A stretch of DNA of 64,000 nucleotides, taken from contig LLCB01000121.1 in the NCBI GenBank assembly GCA_001414345.1, positions 98,538 through 162,537 on the forward strand, written 5' to 3'. This document shows positions 1 through 11,730 of the stretch, piece after piece; position 1 is the first letter of the stretch; each line of letters opens with the position of its first letter. Position numbers and translations under genes: made by a program. The notes under the pieces are model-generated. The model did not search any database and was not told the DNA's origin. It saw only the letters and a list, made by a program, of their open reading frames with translations. The stretch is from Hymenoscyphus infarciens (lineage: Eukaryota > Ascomycota > Leotiomycetes > Helotiales > Helotiaceae).

Positions 1-1545
1 TAACTAAATTAAATTATATGCGTGCTAAACAGGCCCTTAGTAAAACACAGCAGGCACTGCTAAACCTCAAGTTAACAAAGTTTATTACATATTCAAAGAT
101 AATAAGCCTTATAATTTGAGCATTATCTCCTGTTTAAAATAATCCTATCTACTATCATAGTACCAATGAGATGAGCATAGCGACGCGTGGAATTCTTGAG
201 CTAGTTAACATCTTTTGCTCAAAGAAAACTAAAAGACCCACTTTACCAGAAACCACGGCCGACGAAGAGTAATGATTCAAGTTCCCAACTAAGCCGGAGC
301 GACTGCCAGATTTCGTCATGATTTCGATAGGCTCATGAACTACACTTTCGAAGAATCCAGCAACAATTTCGATCATCTGTTTCTCAGCAATGCATCCGGT
401 CAACAAATAATGCTGGGAACGAAGGATAAGGAAGCTTGTTGAGCTGCGTTGTTGGGGAGGCTCTTACACAGTTCGGGGATGAGAAAATGGCCAAGTTTGC
501 AGGCGCGAACAAGGGATTTGGAAAGGGATCGGAGCGCTTGGAAGATGTAAGGGAGATGAATAAATGGTTGCTGATGGCGAAGTTTGAAGCGGTCTGTTCT
601 CATTTTTCTATTCTCTGCCTTCTTCATTTATGAACCAAGGCTGGCTATTGGAAGCATTTAGTTGATTTCCGATAATACCACGAATTACTGGAATGAGGTT
701 TGCGTCAAGTCTCCGCAGATGGGCGTTCAAGGTTTCGTAAGTACTACTAAATTTCTGCTTGGTGATATGCGCTAGCCAATGTGTAAACATATCTAGACGG
801 AAGCTGATGGCGTCGCGGCACTAAAGAGCAAGGCTATCGACGCCGAGGGAGAATTATCACCAGCAAGAATGGCGAGGATGCACATTGGTTTTGAACAAGA
901 GCCCCAAAGAGGTTTGAATGATATCACCTTGGCATAGAGGGTTGCTAGCCAGTTTGTCAAGTCGGAATGCCAAAGTTGATCTCACCATTTGCGAGCAATG
1001 ATATCGAGTCTTTGCGAAATATTTGTTGCCTTTTTTGTCCTGCGTTTTGGGTGATAATTCATAAATTCAGTAGAGGAAATGGGTTACACCGAGGCTTGGG
1101 AGCTCTATTCTACATGTGGAAGTTTTGTTGCACATCACACTCGAGTTCATAATAAGAATCACAATTAAGCTTTCAAGATTTCGGAATACAAATTTCCCTT
1201 TGTATTCATAACTATTTGGTGCTCGCTGGCACTGCCCCGAAAATGGGCTTCATCGAATGGCTGAGGGGGAATTACACTAACAAAAATAATCATTCTTCAT
1301 CCCTCAAAAACAAGCCATGGTATAAAAACGAAGAAAAAACAAACAAACGCCGAGAGAAAAAGTCGACCAGACGAACTGTCCAAATGGACCTTGAACCCAA
1401 TCAAGGCAATTGGAATAATCAATACAAACAGAATCATCCATCTCTCAGTGTCTAGGGCGTGGTATAAACAAGAAAACAAAAAACGCCGGAAAAGATTTCT
1501 CCAAACCACAACTGAGACTCCAACTCCAAAGACAAATATCAAATT
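1..1545. other. Intergenic, no supported gene
   Basis: The first ~130 bases are AT-rich. The rest has ordinary composition with only short overlapping frames on both strands. A minus-strand stretch around 160-790 reads as protein-like pieces in different frames (for example through 400-627) that could be remnants of a decayed gene, but no continuous model with splice sites could be built. The 3' flank of the next gene probably occupies the last few hundred bases. Confidence 0.5.
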
Positions 1546-4500
1546 TTATGCGGTGTATCCGGGGATAGCAGCAGCGCTCAAAGCAGCCTCCACGGCGAGT
1601 CTCTTCTTGTTGTTGAGAGTATCTGTGGGACCCAATGATGGGCGACCTCGACGTCGAACTGCTGGCTTCTTGTTCTCATCGGGCCAGAGCTTTCCCGTGA
1701 CTGGCATTCCATTCAATGGTTTCTTCGTGACGCGTTTGCTGTCAAGTGGTTTGGTGGAGGGTTTGGTGGAGGGTTTGGTGACGCCTTTGTTGGCTGGTGT
1801 ATTGCCAGGAGCAAAGTGCCCCGTAGTGGGGTTGCGCTTGACAGTAGGAGCGGCGATGGGAGAAGCAGGGGCATTTTGTGGTTGTTCCACAGTGGCCGGG
1901 TCGTTGACGGCAATTGAAGGGTTATAGTGTGTGGTATGGTATGCGACGACGTTGCTGACCTCCTTTTCGGCGCTCTCCAACATGCCCTTGAGCCAAGCGA
2001 GTCTCTTACCAACAACAGTCAAGAGAGTCTGGTCGTCTGGTTTCTCGATAGTCCGGCATTGCCACTCCTTGTACCTCGCTAGACTCGACAGAATGTATGG
2101 AATTTTGTAGTGAAGCTCGCAATAATGGACGACGCATTGGAGACATGTCATATCGTTACATGTGGTACACTTTTGGACGAAGGGGCTGATTTCATATGGA
2201 ACTTGTGGCTTATGGAAGGAGAAGAATTGAGGTGATTGGACCAACTCGTCCTGCGGTAGCAAAAAATGTTAGCAACCAATAAGATATTGAAATGAAGATA
2301 GACTTACAAGTTCTTCTTGCGTCCACTTGGAACTATACTCCTTGAGAGGCTCCTTTGGAGGGATGGGAACATATTGGCCATGGTTTTCATGGTGTGTGTG
2401 ATGTATGTGAGGTGTGGGGTTTGCGAAACGGTCAGCGATCTCGTTGGCCGGAGAAGCAGTCACAGCGCGCCGAGTGGGGTTATGGCTGGCTGGAGCAGCT
2501 TGTTGTGTTGGTTGGTTGTGTGGGTGCGAAACATATTCTTGCGTGACTGGAAAGCTAGTAGGAACGAATTGGGTATGATTGCGAGGTGCTGATTGCATCT
2601 GCGCGTGTGGGACATTGTTTTGATATGCTGGCGAGTTCGTATCGGCGCGTTGACCATAGTTGTTAGGTACCGGTGCTGGCTGTGCAGGGCAATTTTGGGG
2701 GTATTGGGCAAACTCTTGGTTTACTGGAGAAGGAGCAGAAACTGGTCGGGTATAGTCTTTGACTGCCGCTGCTGTTGCTGGTTGGATGTTTCGGTACTGA
2801 GCACTCTCTCGACGTCTGGGAGTTGGTGCAGTCGGTTGCTTTCGAGTCTTCTGTCCTTGACCGATGCTCGGGAAATTAATTTGTTGGTGTTGAGCCTGGG
2901 CTCCATATGTAGAAGTAGAGGATTGTGGGAAAGTCGCTACATTGTGGTTGGCGCTTCCATAATGAACCTGTCGCTGGGACTGGTCTGCATATTTCGATGA
3001 AGCATATTTCTGGAGATTCACGCCGTTTTGAGCTACGCCCGTATAATGAACTTGCTGTTGTTTAGACTGCGCTCCGTGGGTAGAAGTGGAAGCAGTTGTT
3101 GTGAAAGTCGCGTCATTTTGATTGGCGCTTCCATGATGGCCTTGTCCTTGGGACGGGGCTCCATATGTATATTGTGGAACAGAGTTCGCGGAAGTCGCTT
3201 CGTTTCGACCTACGCTCATACATTGAACTTGCTCCTGTTTGGACTGCGCTCCATATGTAGAAGTGGACACAGTTCCTGGGAGAGTCGCGACATTGTGGTT
3301 CGCGCTTCCATAATGACCCTGTCCATGGGACTGGGCTTCGCAAGTATAGGGTGGAACAGAGTTTGGGTGAGTCGTATATTGAACTTGCTGTTGATTGGGC
3401 TGCGCTCCGTAAGTAGAGGTGCGAGCAGATGGTTCGAAAGTCGCATTATTGGCGCTTCCATAACACGCCTGTCCTTGGGACTGGGCTTCGTAAATAGAGG
3501 ATGGAACAGAGTTCGGGAGAGTCGTATATTGAAGAACTTGCTGTTGGTTAGGCTGCGCTCCGTAAGTAGAGGTGCGAGCAGCTTTTTGGAAAGTCGCATC
3601 ATTGGCGCTTCCATAATACGCCTGTCCTTGGGACTGGGCTCGGTGGTTATATGGTTGAACAGAGTTCGGTAGAGTCGCATCATTCTGGATTGCGCTCGTA
3701 TATTGAATCTGCTGTTGTTTATGCTGCGATCCATATGCAGGGAAAGCAGTCTTCGAAACGGTTGCGTCGTTCTGACTTCCGATCGGATAATGAAGAGATT
3801 GGGGTTCGAATGTGACGGGTGAACGAGACTCAAGTACATCTTGAGGGGTTTGGGTTGATGCGACTGGGACATTGGTGTAGTTCTGAGCGTTGATGTGACG
3901 TAATTGAGGAACTTGCTCAGAGCTCCCGTGGTAATTTAGAGTAGTTGGAGCAATTAGAGCAACTGGTGCAAATTGTGAATAGTTATGATCGCCTTGAGCT
4001 TGAGCCTCTGGCAAAATGGGTTCCTCCCAGTCCAACGCGCCATCTCCACCGTATGGGTTGCAAGTAGGCTCTGAGGGTGTTTGAGTCGTGGAAGGACGGT
4101 GGATCTTGCTGGCTCTCTTCTTGTCGGCATCTGGTGAGCTTCGCTTTCCTGTGATGGGAGGGGGTTTGATGGGGTTTGCAATTTTAAAACCAGACGAGCA
4201 TGAAGAGCGTGGACAGCAGTGGTCTTTCGGGGATGGCGGTGGGGGTGGAGAAGCGTCGTGAGAGGAGCAAGAGGAAGGGCTGGTCGAGTTGTCTTGGTCG
4301 GCGGACGCGCTACCCGAGTTGGAGGGAACAGGAACGGGAACGGGACCGTAGGGACTGCAGTATTTCGGAGGGGTCGTAGAAGCTTGAGAAGAGGACGACG
4401 AAGAACTGGCAAAGACGGCTGGCTCGGATGGTTGGACTTGTACTTGTGCTTGTGCTTCACTGGCGCAAGTTGTAGTTGGAGAATCTTGCCAATATAAAAT

Positions 4501-4737
4501 ATTGGGGAGAAGCGATGACAGCGCCCACTCCGAGTTCGCGTACGCGTCCATGGCGGATTGAAGGTGGCCTTGAGCAAAAGGCAGAGGTAGATTTTGATTG
4601 GGTGTGTTTGCAGTGCGAGATTGGCTATGCGGTTGTGGGTGCGAATTCTGCATGAATGTGCTGTTGTGGAAAGGTGAAGTCGCGTTGAAGCTTCGCGGAA
4701 GTTGGGTCAAAACAAAAAATACCCAGCGCCAAGACAT
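1546..4737 (-). CDS. Low-complexity repeat protein with AT-hook-like C-terminus
   Basis: Two exons, 4737-2308 and 2250-1546, give 1044 residues. The 57-nt intron (2251-2307) starts GTAAGTC and ends CGCAG, and the frame is kept exactly (810 codons, then 234). The first exon is rich in Q, S, P, T, N and Y. About six degenerate copies of a 50-59 residue unit lie at roughly residues 311-620, each holding YGSAN..ATF, STYGAQ.....QQ and PNSV motifs. The second exon has a compact cysteine/histidine cluster (C838, C841, C846, C849, H853, C854, H857) and a basic RRRGRPSLG motif at 1009-1017 that looks like an AT-hook. I do not recognise the family. A nuclear, DNA-associated or assembly-prone scaffold role is inference only. 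The first ATG gives an N-terminus starting MSWRWVFFV; M29 is an alternative start. The exon junction is well supported; the start is less certain. Confidence 0.75.
2876..3805 (-). repeat. In-gene tandem repeat, ~150-177 bp units
   Basis: The coding repeats of the preceding gene are visible in the DNA: phrases such as cttgctgttg, ctgcgctcc(g/a)ta(a/t)gtag and gcgcttccataa recur about every 150-177 bases, six times. The copies differ from each other, so this is an old expansion. Unit lengths differ by whole codons and the reading frame stays open. Confidence 0.8.
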
Positions 4738-5780
4738 GACTCGCCCTCCCTATTCACCCCTCCTACCATTGTTGCCTCATAAGAACTTGGGACAATAGCA
4801 GCGCAAATTAGGAGGAGGCCCTCCACAAATCATCGCTTTCTCATGGTCAATTCCCAACCTTTACACTTCCTTCCAAGGCAAGAGAACAATGCAAGCAATA
4901 CTGAAGCGCTTTAACCACTGGCCGGCGGGTCAACAGATCAACGGGTCAACACAAGTCCCAAGATACATAGCTCTCCCTTTCTAGCTACCGCTTGATTCCA
5001 TGCAAACATCCCCACACAAAATGCAAATGTTCCGCATGTTTCGTGCAACGCCTCCCAAAGAGGTAACTTTGAGAAGAATGACGCAAAAAAGGAACCATCT
5101 CAAGCTTTGCAAATGCTTGATGACTTGAAATGCTTGTCACAATTGGAATGACTTTGGAGGGCAAATATCCTAGTAGGATGAAATCATTTCTTATTGGTGT
5201 TCAAATATTGAGAGGGAGCTTCTTGAGAGGAAGAGTGATGGAAGTGAAAGCAAATAGGACTCCCTCCTGTCTAAGAAATCAGTCCAACCAACGCGTTGAA
5301 GTAGCCATCCAAGAGTCCTACCACATTTATCACAGAAAGCTTTTGTTGCACACCGCACTTCTCAAGATTGGGTACTGCCATCTTATCGTGCTTTGGTATT
5401 GTTGCAAATCGCACTTCCAAGGTTGGTCCTCGCCCTCGTTCCTCACACACCTTGATTATCCAAGTCCGTTTAGAATAACATCTTTTGAGATATATCTCTT
5501 CCAGATACCATATGAACAAGTTTAAACGTGCACCAAGAGGTGGGTATTTTCATCAAAAGCAGCGACTTCAGGGATTGCAGGACTGGTGCCGACGCAAAAA
5601 CACCAGTTGCTCTCCACCTTTCAGTGCACGTTTAAACATGTTCAGATGGTGTCTAGAAGGGATAGATACAAAATGGGACTATCGCACATCTTGTGCTTAA
5701 GGTTCAAAAAATAATGGCATGAAAAGACAAGGTTTACGAGGAGACTTAACACAGTCGATATTGATTTTTCCTAATTATCT

Positions 5781-5870
5781 ATGCCCTAGAAGGTGTAGGA
5801 AAATCAAGCCAATTTAACAGAATAGCCACTGCAAGAGCACTCGCCCTCGTACCTCGTAAACCTGGAATAT
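5781..5870. repeat. Dispersed repeat copy, unit 1
   Basis: This stretch begins with a copy of the ctagaaggtctagga motif that defines the 6775-7103 array, then runs into gccactgcaagag followed by ctcgccctcgtacctcgta. The second part has a close relative at 6507-6570, and a weaker one near 5427. Confidence 0.6.
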
Positions 5871-6128
5871 TATTCGTCAAAAGATAAGATTCCAGAAAGT
5901 ATAGGAAACAATGCTGGGTGAGAAAATCGAATATGGGCTTTAAATGAGATCGCGGCAAAGAACGACAGCAGCAACATACCCATCTCAACCTATGCAAATG
6001 ATTTGACTCCTTGAAGTGGCTTACGATAATTGCAAGGACTTCGGAGTACAAACATCGCAAAAGGATGGAGATGCTTGAAACGATCTTTCATTGGCCAGCA
6101 AGTGATTCGACGAGTAATCTTTGTCTAT

Positions 6129-6320
6129 GTCCCTTCCAAGTTTGAAAGTAACAGTTCAAAACGTGTCTTTAGAAGTGGGTTCAGATAATACATCTTGAGG
6201 AAATCAATCTCAATCCAGTACGTGCTCATGATCTGCAATGCGTAAAGTGGTGTTTTTGGCTAAAAAGCATCCACTTTGGCGGCAAGTTTTGAACCGTTAC
6301 TTCCAAACTTGGAAGGGATA
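6129..6320. repeat. Inverted repeat, ~34-bp arms
   Basis: Arms at about 6129-6163 and 6287-6320 are near-perfect reverse complements. The left reads cccttccaagtttgaaagta and the right is its complement with two substitutions over 34 bases. They bracket about 120 bases of non-palindromic DNA. A degenerate miniature inverted-repeat element is possible. No target-site duplication could be recognised. Confidence 0.6.
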
Positions 6321-6506
6321 AGACGTTTTTATGAAAGGCTATAGAAAATGAAGTGAACAAAGCAAAGTAAGTCACTTGAAAGAATCGAGGTTGCCAAGTG
6401 TTTTTTCTTTGAACATCTTGCAAGTCTGGTATTTGTTCTTGAAATCCAGCATAATTGAGTTTAGTAAACCATCGCGTTGGAACTGGCCATTGCAAGACGC
6501 GTTGGA

Positions 6507-6570
6507 GTTGGCCACTGCAAGAGTCCTCACCATCGTTCCTCGTACACCTGGAAAAACTTTTATCAAAAGA
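6507..6570. repeat. Dispersed repeat copy, unit 2
   Basis: This reads gccactgcaagag, then tcctcaccatcgttcctcgt, then acacctggaa, followed by tcaaaagatac. It aligns with 5820-5885 including the downstream tcaaaagata, at roughly 75-80 per cent identity by eye. It marks a low-copy repeat of unknown nature. Confidence 0.55.
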
Positions 6571-6774
6571 TACGAAGGTACAGCATGTAAAGATTGTAAA
6601 CCCCTGTCGTTGTTAAAACCTTCAACATTCTGCATCACAACAACACAATCAAATTTTTTAAAAATAGAGGAGTATTCTTGTCTGTTTTAGGATGATTCCC
6701 GTTTTAAAACGAAGTTTTTTTGTCCTTTGACAGGGATGTGGGGGTTATAATCTTTACACGGTGTGCCCCGTAAT

Positions 6775-7103
6775 GTTCAAGAAGGCGCAGGACAATCAAG
6801 CTGGTTTGAGAAAGAGTAGCATGGGATACTTGTGGGGAAAAAGATTTCAGGTATGCCTGTAACTATTTTTAATTTATCTTATCGTTCTAGAATATCTAGG
6901 ACAATCAAGCTAATTTAATAGAGTAAAATTCTTGGCAAAAACAAAGATTCATTGCTGCAAGTATTCCAATAACTCTTCCTAACTCATTTGATTGTTCTAG
7001 AAGGTCTAGGACAATTGAACTCATTCGATAGAGTAGCATAGGATAGTCAAGAATGGCAAGAATTCCTTGCTTCAAGTATTCCAGTAAGTTTTGTTGACTT
7101 ATC
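6775..7103 (+). repeat. Three-unit tandem repeat, ~110-bp period
   Basis: Units begin at 6775, 6884 and 6994. Each opens with gttc(a/t)agaa...c(t/g)(c/a)aggacaat, continues with a ttt(g/a)(a/g)tagagtag-like core, and closes with a gtatt/tgcc..taa(c/g)t....tt.acttat tail. A partial fourth copy of the opening lies about 1 kb upstream at 5781. No coding capacity is seen. Confidence 0.7.
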
Positions 7104-7368
7104 TAAACTTTTAGAAAAATGCCCTTGTCTCTTAGGCGACCGGCTTAACATTTCTCCGACGCGTCGCTCCACAGAATTCGCAGCGCTGCAAAATTGTTTG
7201 TGAAGTATGGTAGAGAAGTCGGAACTTTCTTTCTTTTGCGCGTTGCTCAGTACAAAAGACTATCACTCAGTTGAACCAGTTAAAGGCGGTCTTTTGAAAC
7301 CAGGTGAGAAACCATGACATCCGTGACAATACAGTACAATCTAGCTAACTCTTTCAAAAAGCTGCATC

Positions 7369-8052
7369 ATGGCCGAAGACGACCACCACAAAAGCGTACT
7401 CGAAGGCTTCAAGAAACACGCCACAGCGCAGCACTGGAATCTGTTGACAACTCTGGGAATTTCCGAGGGTTTGAATGATGACCGAATTGTGTGTGTAATC
7501 TGCAGAAGAGCTTATTACACCAGCGATGGAGGGTGCAATGAGAAAGTGGTGATTGCACCTTGCGGTCACCATTTCGGCAAGAATTGTATTGAGCAATGGC
7601 TCAGAACCACACCCGATAACCCAAGCTGCCCTATGTGCAGATATGAGATGAAGTTCTCATGCGGCCACATCATCAAACCAGCAGAGGCCTTCACCACCCC
7701 TCCCCCACCAGCCCCCATTCAAAGTGCAGACATAGAGCGATGCTTGGGCTGCCAGCGGGCAGATCTTGACGGAGTCTATGGCAGAAAGCTGGCACATTGG
7801 GTTGTCCAAATGGCCCAATTAAATGCAACCTCTGGGCAGCAAAATCTCGGAAGCAATAGTGCACCACCACCAAGACTTCCTCTCCATGAACTATTCCATA
7901 ATCAGACCACCGGACAATGGCAACGAGCTGACTGGCACAAGTTGACCGCTACACAACAGGCGTATGCCCAACAAAAGATGACAGAATGCGAGGAAGCGAA
8001 GGAAAGACTCGAAGAAGACCTCCAAAATGAGTGGCACATTTCACTACCATGA
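7369..8052 (+). CDS. RING-finger protein, probable E3 ubiquitin ligase
   Basis: Single exon, 227 residues, with an ATG in good context (catcATGG). A RING-like module spans residues 42-90: C42-x2-C45, then C65-G-H67, C73, and C87-x2-C90. The core is followed by another cysteine group (C98, H100, and the CLGC near 125) and a charged helical C-terminus. RING proteins bring a ubiquitin-charged E2 to substrates; the substrate here is unknown. In classical RING-H2 domains the stretch after GH carries a histidine (GHxFH). Here it reads GHHFGKNCIEQW, so that ligand position is glycine. The variant also occurs in other fungal RING proteins as I remember them, so folding may use H68 or lack one ligand. 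No transmembrane segment or signal peptide is seen. Confidence 0.85.
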   Translation: MAEDDHHKSVLEGFKKHATAQHWNLLTTLGISEGLNDDRIVCVICRRAYYTSDGGCNEKVVIAPCGHHFGKNCIEQWLRTTPDNPSCPMCRYEMKFSCGHIIKPAEAFTTPPPPAPIQSADIERCLGCQRADLDGVYGRKLAHWVVQMAQLNATSGQQNLGSNSAPPPRLPLHELFHNQTTGQWQRADWHKLTATQQAYAQQKMTECEEAKERLEEDLQNEWHISLP

Positions 8053-10474
8053 TACCCAAAATGATTGACAAACGGGGTGTTTCATCTTGTACAAAAGTAA
8101 TGACCATCCAAGGGGCGAGGAGAGTACAGATGGCTGTATATCGGCGTTGTCTGGGGGGTATACCGGTGTTGTTTGAGGGGAAAAGGGTGGTTTCTGTAAA
8201 AAGTTATTATGTTGGACTTTATTTCGGTTGCTTTTTTCTGTTTTCTTCTGCTGAGAGCACATGGGGATACGAAGCTTGACTTCTTGTCAGAAATGAAATG
8301 TCCAATATCATTTTCGATTGAGAATTCAGGTTGACTCCATAGAAGCCTTGATTTGGACGCAAAGGGCAGTGGAGGATTGAGGGAGGGAATTTTGAGACCT
8401 TGAGCATAATTGTCCCGAAGAGAAATTTCAATTGCCGTAGAAGGTTCCATCGAAGCTCAAGAAAAGAATGATTGATTCTGTTGAGAGTCCACACCAAGTG
8501 GCTCTGCAGGTACGACGTTGCGGTCTTCACAATTTGAGGTTGAAGTGAGGTTGGAAGTCATCACGTGGAAGTGAAACATGAAAGTGGATTTAGGCGAACC
8601 GCCCTTCACCAGTCTTCTCCACCATGACCCTTCCCCCCCTTGACCAACGTCCCCCTTTCGATTATCGCACCTCTTTCGAATATCAACCCCCCTCGAAAGT
8701 GTGGGTGATGAACCGGCTTGGTATCTACCTTCACGACTCCTCGCAGGTGGAGGCTGACTGGAGATCCTCGGATCTGTCACAAACACGCGATGCCCGTATA
8801 ACCACCCCCATCTGGAATTCGACACGGTTTTTGCCTCACGTACGCCATTCGAGTCTTTTCGTCTAGAATCACTTGCACTACTTGCGTTCTCGAGTACTTT
8901 TTCCGAATATATTCCGACGTGCTGGAATACTGGGCATCCTGTCGAGAAGAACTCGGGCAGGCCGTGGGAAGGGAACCTGGTCTATTGGCAGACGACATTT
9001 TTCGACGGGTGAGGATGGAAGCACACAATACTTCCCTACTTTACAAACGGCCGAAATAGTTTTGGCCTGTTAGCGTGGGAGCCGTGGCCGACCTCCGGAA
9101 GTTCCAATCCTTGAGTCCATTGATGCAAAATCAATGATCTGCCGATGGTTGTCGTTGTGTCGAGTCCCTGCCACGTTCCATATTGTTTTCGTTGGTTGAA
9201 ACTTGCGGCCAGGTTCCCAGGCGGCTAGCGGGTACAATATATTGTTTGGATTGGCAAAGCCTGTAACTTGAGTGTGCAAGTGCCACCGAACTTTATGGGC
9301 AAGTTCAACTCTTCCTTTGTGGGCGGCCGGCTCTGTGTGTTGATGCATAAAATCTGCTGTCAGTCTGAAGACCTGCAAAGGATCAGTCGAAGTCATATTA
9401 TCGGACGTTCATCCGTGGGTAATGTGTATCACCGGTTTCTGTCATCCGATGTCCACATAATTTATGGCAGCTTCTTACTGATAAAATACGGTTAATTGTT
9501 ACTTGCTAGATTGAGTCTACCCCAGTATACTTACTCTTAGTCGTTTCCCTCGTATCCAAGTTCGTCAATCATGGTCCAAGTCGTTCCCAAGCAGAGCCGC
9601 GCGAATCCCCAGCAAACAGCTCCTCTTTGGGTCGGCAATACCCCCCACCAATGCTCGAAATATTTCCGTACGAACGCCCAGATCCAATGGAGGCCCGTCC
9701 CAATTCCGAGACCTTGGCTTGCTTGTCAAAACGCCTCCAATCTTTGGAACACCCGCATAGACTTGTTTGACACTTAGCCTCGTCAAACTACAACGTGGAG
9801 AACCCTCCCACACATCCAACGACTTTGAGCCTCAATACTCCGATTTGATCGATTTTCGCTAGCATCTCGCTCTCCCAAGCGAAGCCGATCGAAGCTTCTC
9901 CGTTATTATTTTGAGAACCAGATCCCAGTCAGCGAGTCGCTAGCTTCCGTTACAACCTTCCGTCAATTGATTTCGAATGAGACGAGTATCATCCCTTCAT
10001 AGGTTGTCGGGTGTCAAAACAACCCATTAGACTTTAGTCCCCGACTGGCAGCTTGGTAACTCGCCTGGAATTGCCGTGGGTACCACTTCTTAGCGCCATA
10101 TGATCGTCCACTTTGTACATCAGAACTGTTTTGTTTTTTCTAGGCATGAGCATGATGGCTGTGGTCGTCGTGGTCTGATTGTTTTGCCATCTCATCACCA
10201 CGAGTTTACCTGCCATAGGAGATGTGATATTGAGAGAAGGCATGAGAGACATTGACGCGAGATAGCGGGTCCTCAACTTCAAGAAAAGTATTTAAGGAAC
10301 TGGAAATCCAACTCTTCACAAATCATCCGCGATCAACAGTTCTCACTTCCTCTTCACTTCTACTTACTATTACTTCAATTCTATCCAGCTTTTACGATTG
10401 ATTCGTAACAGTTCTTCATTCTTTATACATAATTTACAACCTTTTTATTTACACATTAAACCAATCTAGCAAGT
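8053..10474. other. Gene-free interval upstream of the Egh16-like gene
   Basis: Only short frames are present; the longest ATG-started one (9396-9070, minus, 108 codons) shows no recognisable family and no splice support. The composition is ordinary and CpG is frequent around 8600-9800. The right end is the promoter of the Egh16-like gene. Confidence 0.5.
10289..10296 (+). promoter_or_regulatory. TATA-like box of the Egh16-like gene
   Basis: TATTTAAG lies 179 bases before the ATG. It is followed at about 30 bases by tcttcacaaatcatc and then by a long CT-rich leader (cacttcctcttcacttctac), the usual layout of a strongly expressed filamentous-fungal promoter. The start site itself is not determined. 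Confidence 0.4.
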
Positions 10475-11372
10475 ATGCTTTCCAAATTCATCCTCGCAGG
10501 TCTGGTAGCATCCCCACTCGTTGCCGCCCATGGAAAGATTGCAGTCATGGTAATTTGAAATCCATACCACTTCATTCTATTGCATTCTAACATATTTCCC
10601 AGACTGGTGATGCAGGTGGAAACACAACCGCACTCGGTATCCAGGGAGGCATTGTCCCAGGTCCAGGAAAGAACAAGGTCACAGAGGTCGACACCACAGT
10701 GTTCAAGTCAAAAGCTGCTGCCACCGATGGACTCGGAAAGACATCAGCAGGACCAAACACAGTCGCTGACATGGCTGCTGTCATGGCACAATCGGGCGAT
10801 ACCTTTCCACAGGTTTCTTCAGGTGGATCTCTCTCAGGCACTGTTCACGTCGTTACCACAGACGGAGCTGGTCCATACACCGCCATTGTCGATCCTACTG
10901 GAACGGGTGCCTTCTCTACCGGCACAGAAGCCACGGTCACCCAACAAGTTCCTGGCACGAGAGGGAATATCGATGCACCCCAGCAACGAGGTCTCATTAC
11001 CCGCACTCTTGTTAAGATGGGCATCGTAAAGCGAGCATCCAATGTCAACGAGGACTTCCCAATCTCGATGACTATCCCAGCAGGCACCACCTGCTCAGGT
11101 ACAGTGGGTGGACAAGCAAATGTCTGCCTGGTCAAGATCGCCAACCCATCAGGCGCTGGTGCATTCGGTGGAGTCGTTGCCATGCAAATGGTCGGGGCTG
11201 GTGGAACTTCTAGCAACACCACCGCTGCTTCCGCCGCAAAGGCAGTAAGTCATCCCCTTCCCACTAAACTATTACACACAAACTAACATTCAAATAGCCC
11301 GCCACGGCCTCAGTAGCTTCCACACCAAAAGCCGCCGCCGCCAAAAAGGCCAGCGCCAAGTTCCGCGCATAA
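10475..11372 (+). CDS. Egh16-like secreted protein (appressorium-associated family)
   Basis: Three exons, 10475-10549, 10603-11244 and 11298-11372, give 263 residues, all in phase 0. Intron 1 is 53 nt with a TTCTAAC branch site; intron 2 is 53 nt with ACTAACA. The N-terminus has a clear signal peptide (residues 1-18, ending ...PLVAA before HGKIAV). The mature protein carries the family hallmarks TGDAGGNTTALGIQGG, TEVDTTVFK, DGLGKTSAG and AQSGDTFPQVSSGG, then VTTDGAGP, and near the end PAGTTC and CLVKIANPSGAGAFGG. This is the Egh16/Egh16H family, which includes the Magnaporthe Gas1/Gas2 (Mas) proteins reported to be expressed in appressoria and linked to penetration of host tissue. The molecular activity is not established. 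The tail is Ala/Lys-rich with no GPI signal. It stands alone, with no obvious cluster partners. Confidence 0.93.
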
Positions 11373-11730
11373 ATCACGAAAACGGCATCCGGTAAAGGTT
11401 AGCGCTCCTCAAAATGGTACTTGCGAATACGTTGGACACAAATCATGGCTGTGTCGAGAGGAGAGTGGGGATCTTCCGGATTTTGATACCTGGGAGGCTT
11501 GGTGGGAGATGTTTTTGATTCGATATTGGTGGTGCGGGGGAGGTGATTACTTGATATTTTATACGATACTCATGAGTGATGACCCGTTGGTATTAGTATG
11601 TACATATTTATGTTCCTTTTTAGAATTGTTGTTCCGGGGGTAGAATTTGACTTGGATGAATTGATGGTTGGTTTGCTGATCCTCAAGGAACCTTCGAGAG
11701 TGTGATATTTGCCTTTGTGATGGGAAGAGT

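Larger units (their letters stand above)
4738..7368. other. Gene-free interval with degenerate repeats
   Basis: No frame longer than about 130 codons and none with convincing protein character. The interval holds several related repeats listed separately: a dispersed motif near 5826 and 6516, an inverted repeat at 6129-6320 and a ~110-bp tandem array at 6775-7103. It separates two genes pointing away from each other, so both promoters must lie here. The RING gene is preceded by a pyrimidine-rich ctctttcaaaaagctgcatc just before its ATG. Confidence 0.6.

Noticed and set aside
9070..9396. 108-codon ATG frame on the minus strand
   Set aside because: No family resemblance, no splice context, and overlapped by other random frames of similar length.
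10034..10282. Minus-strand frame of 82 codons
   Set aside because: It does not begin with ATG and lies in the promoter of the Egh16-like gene.
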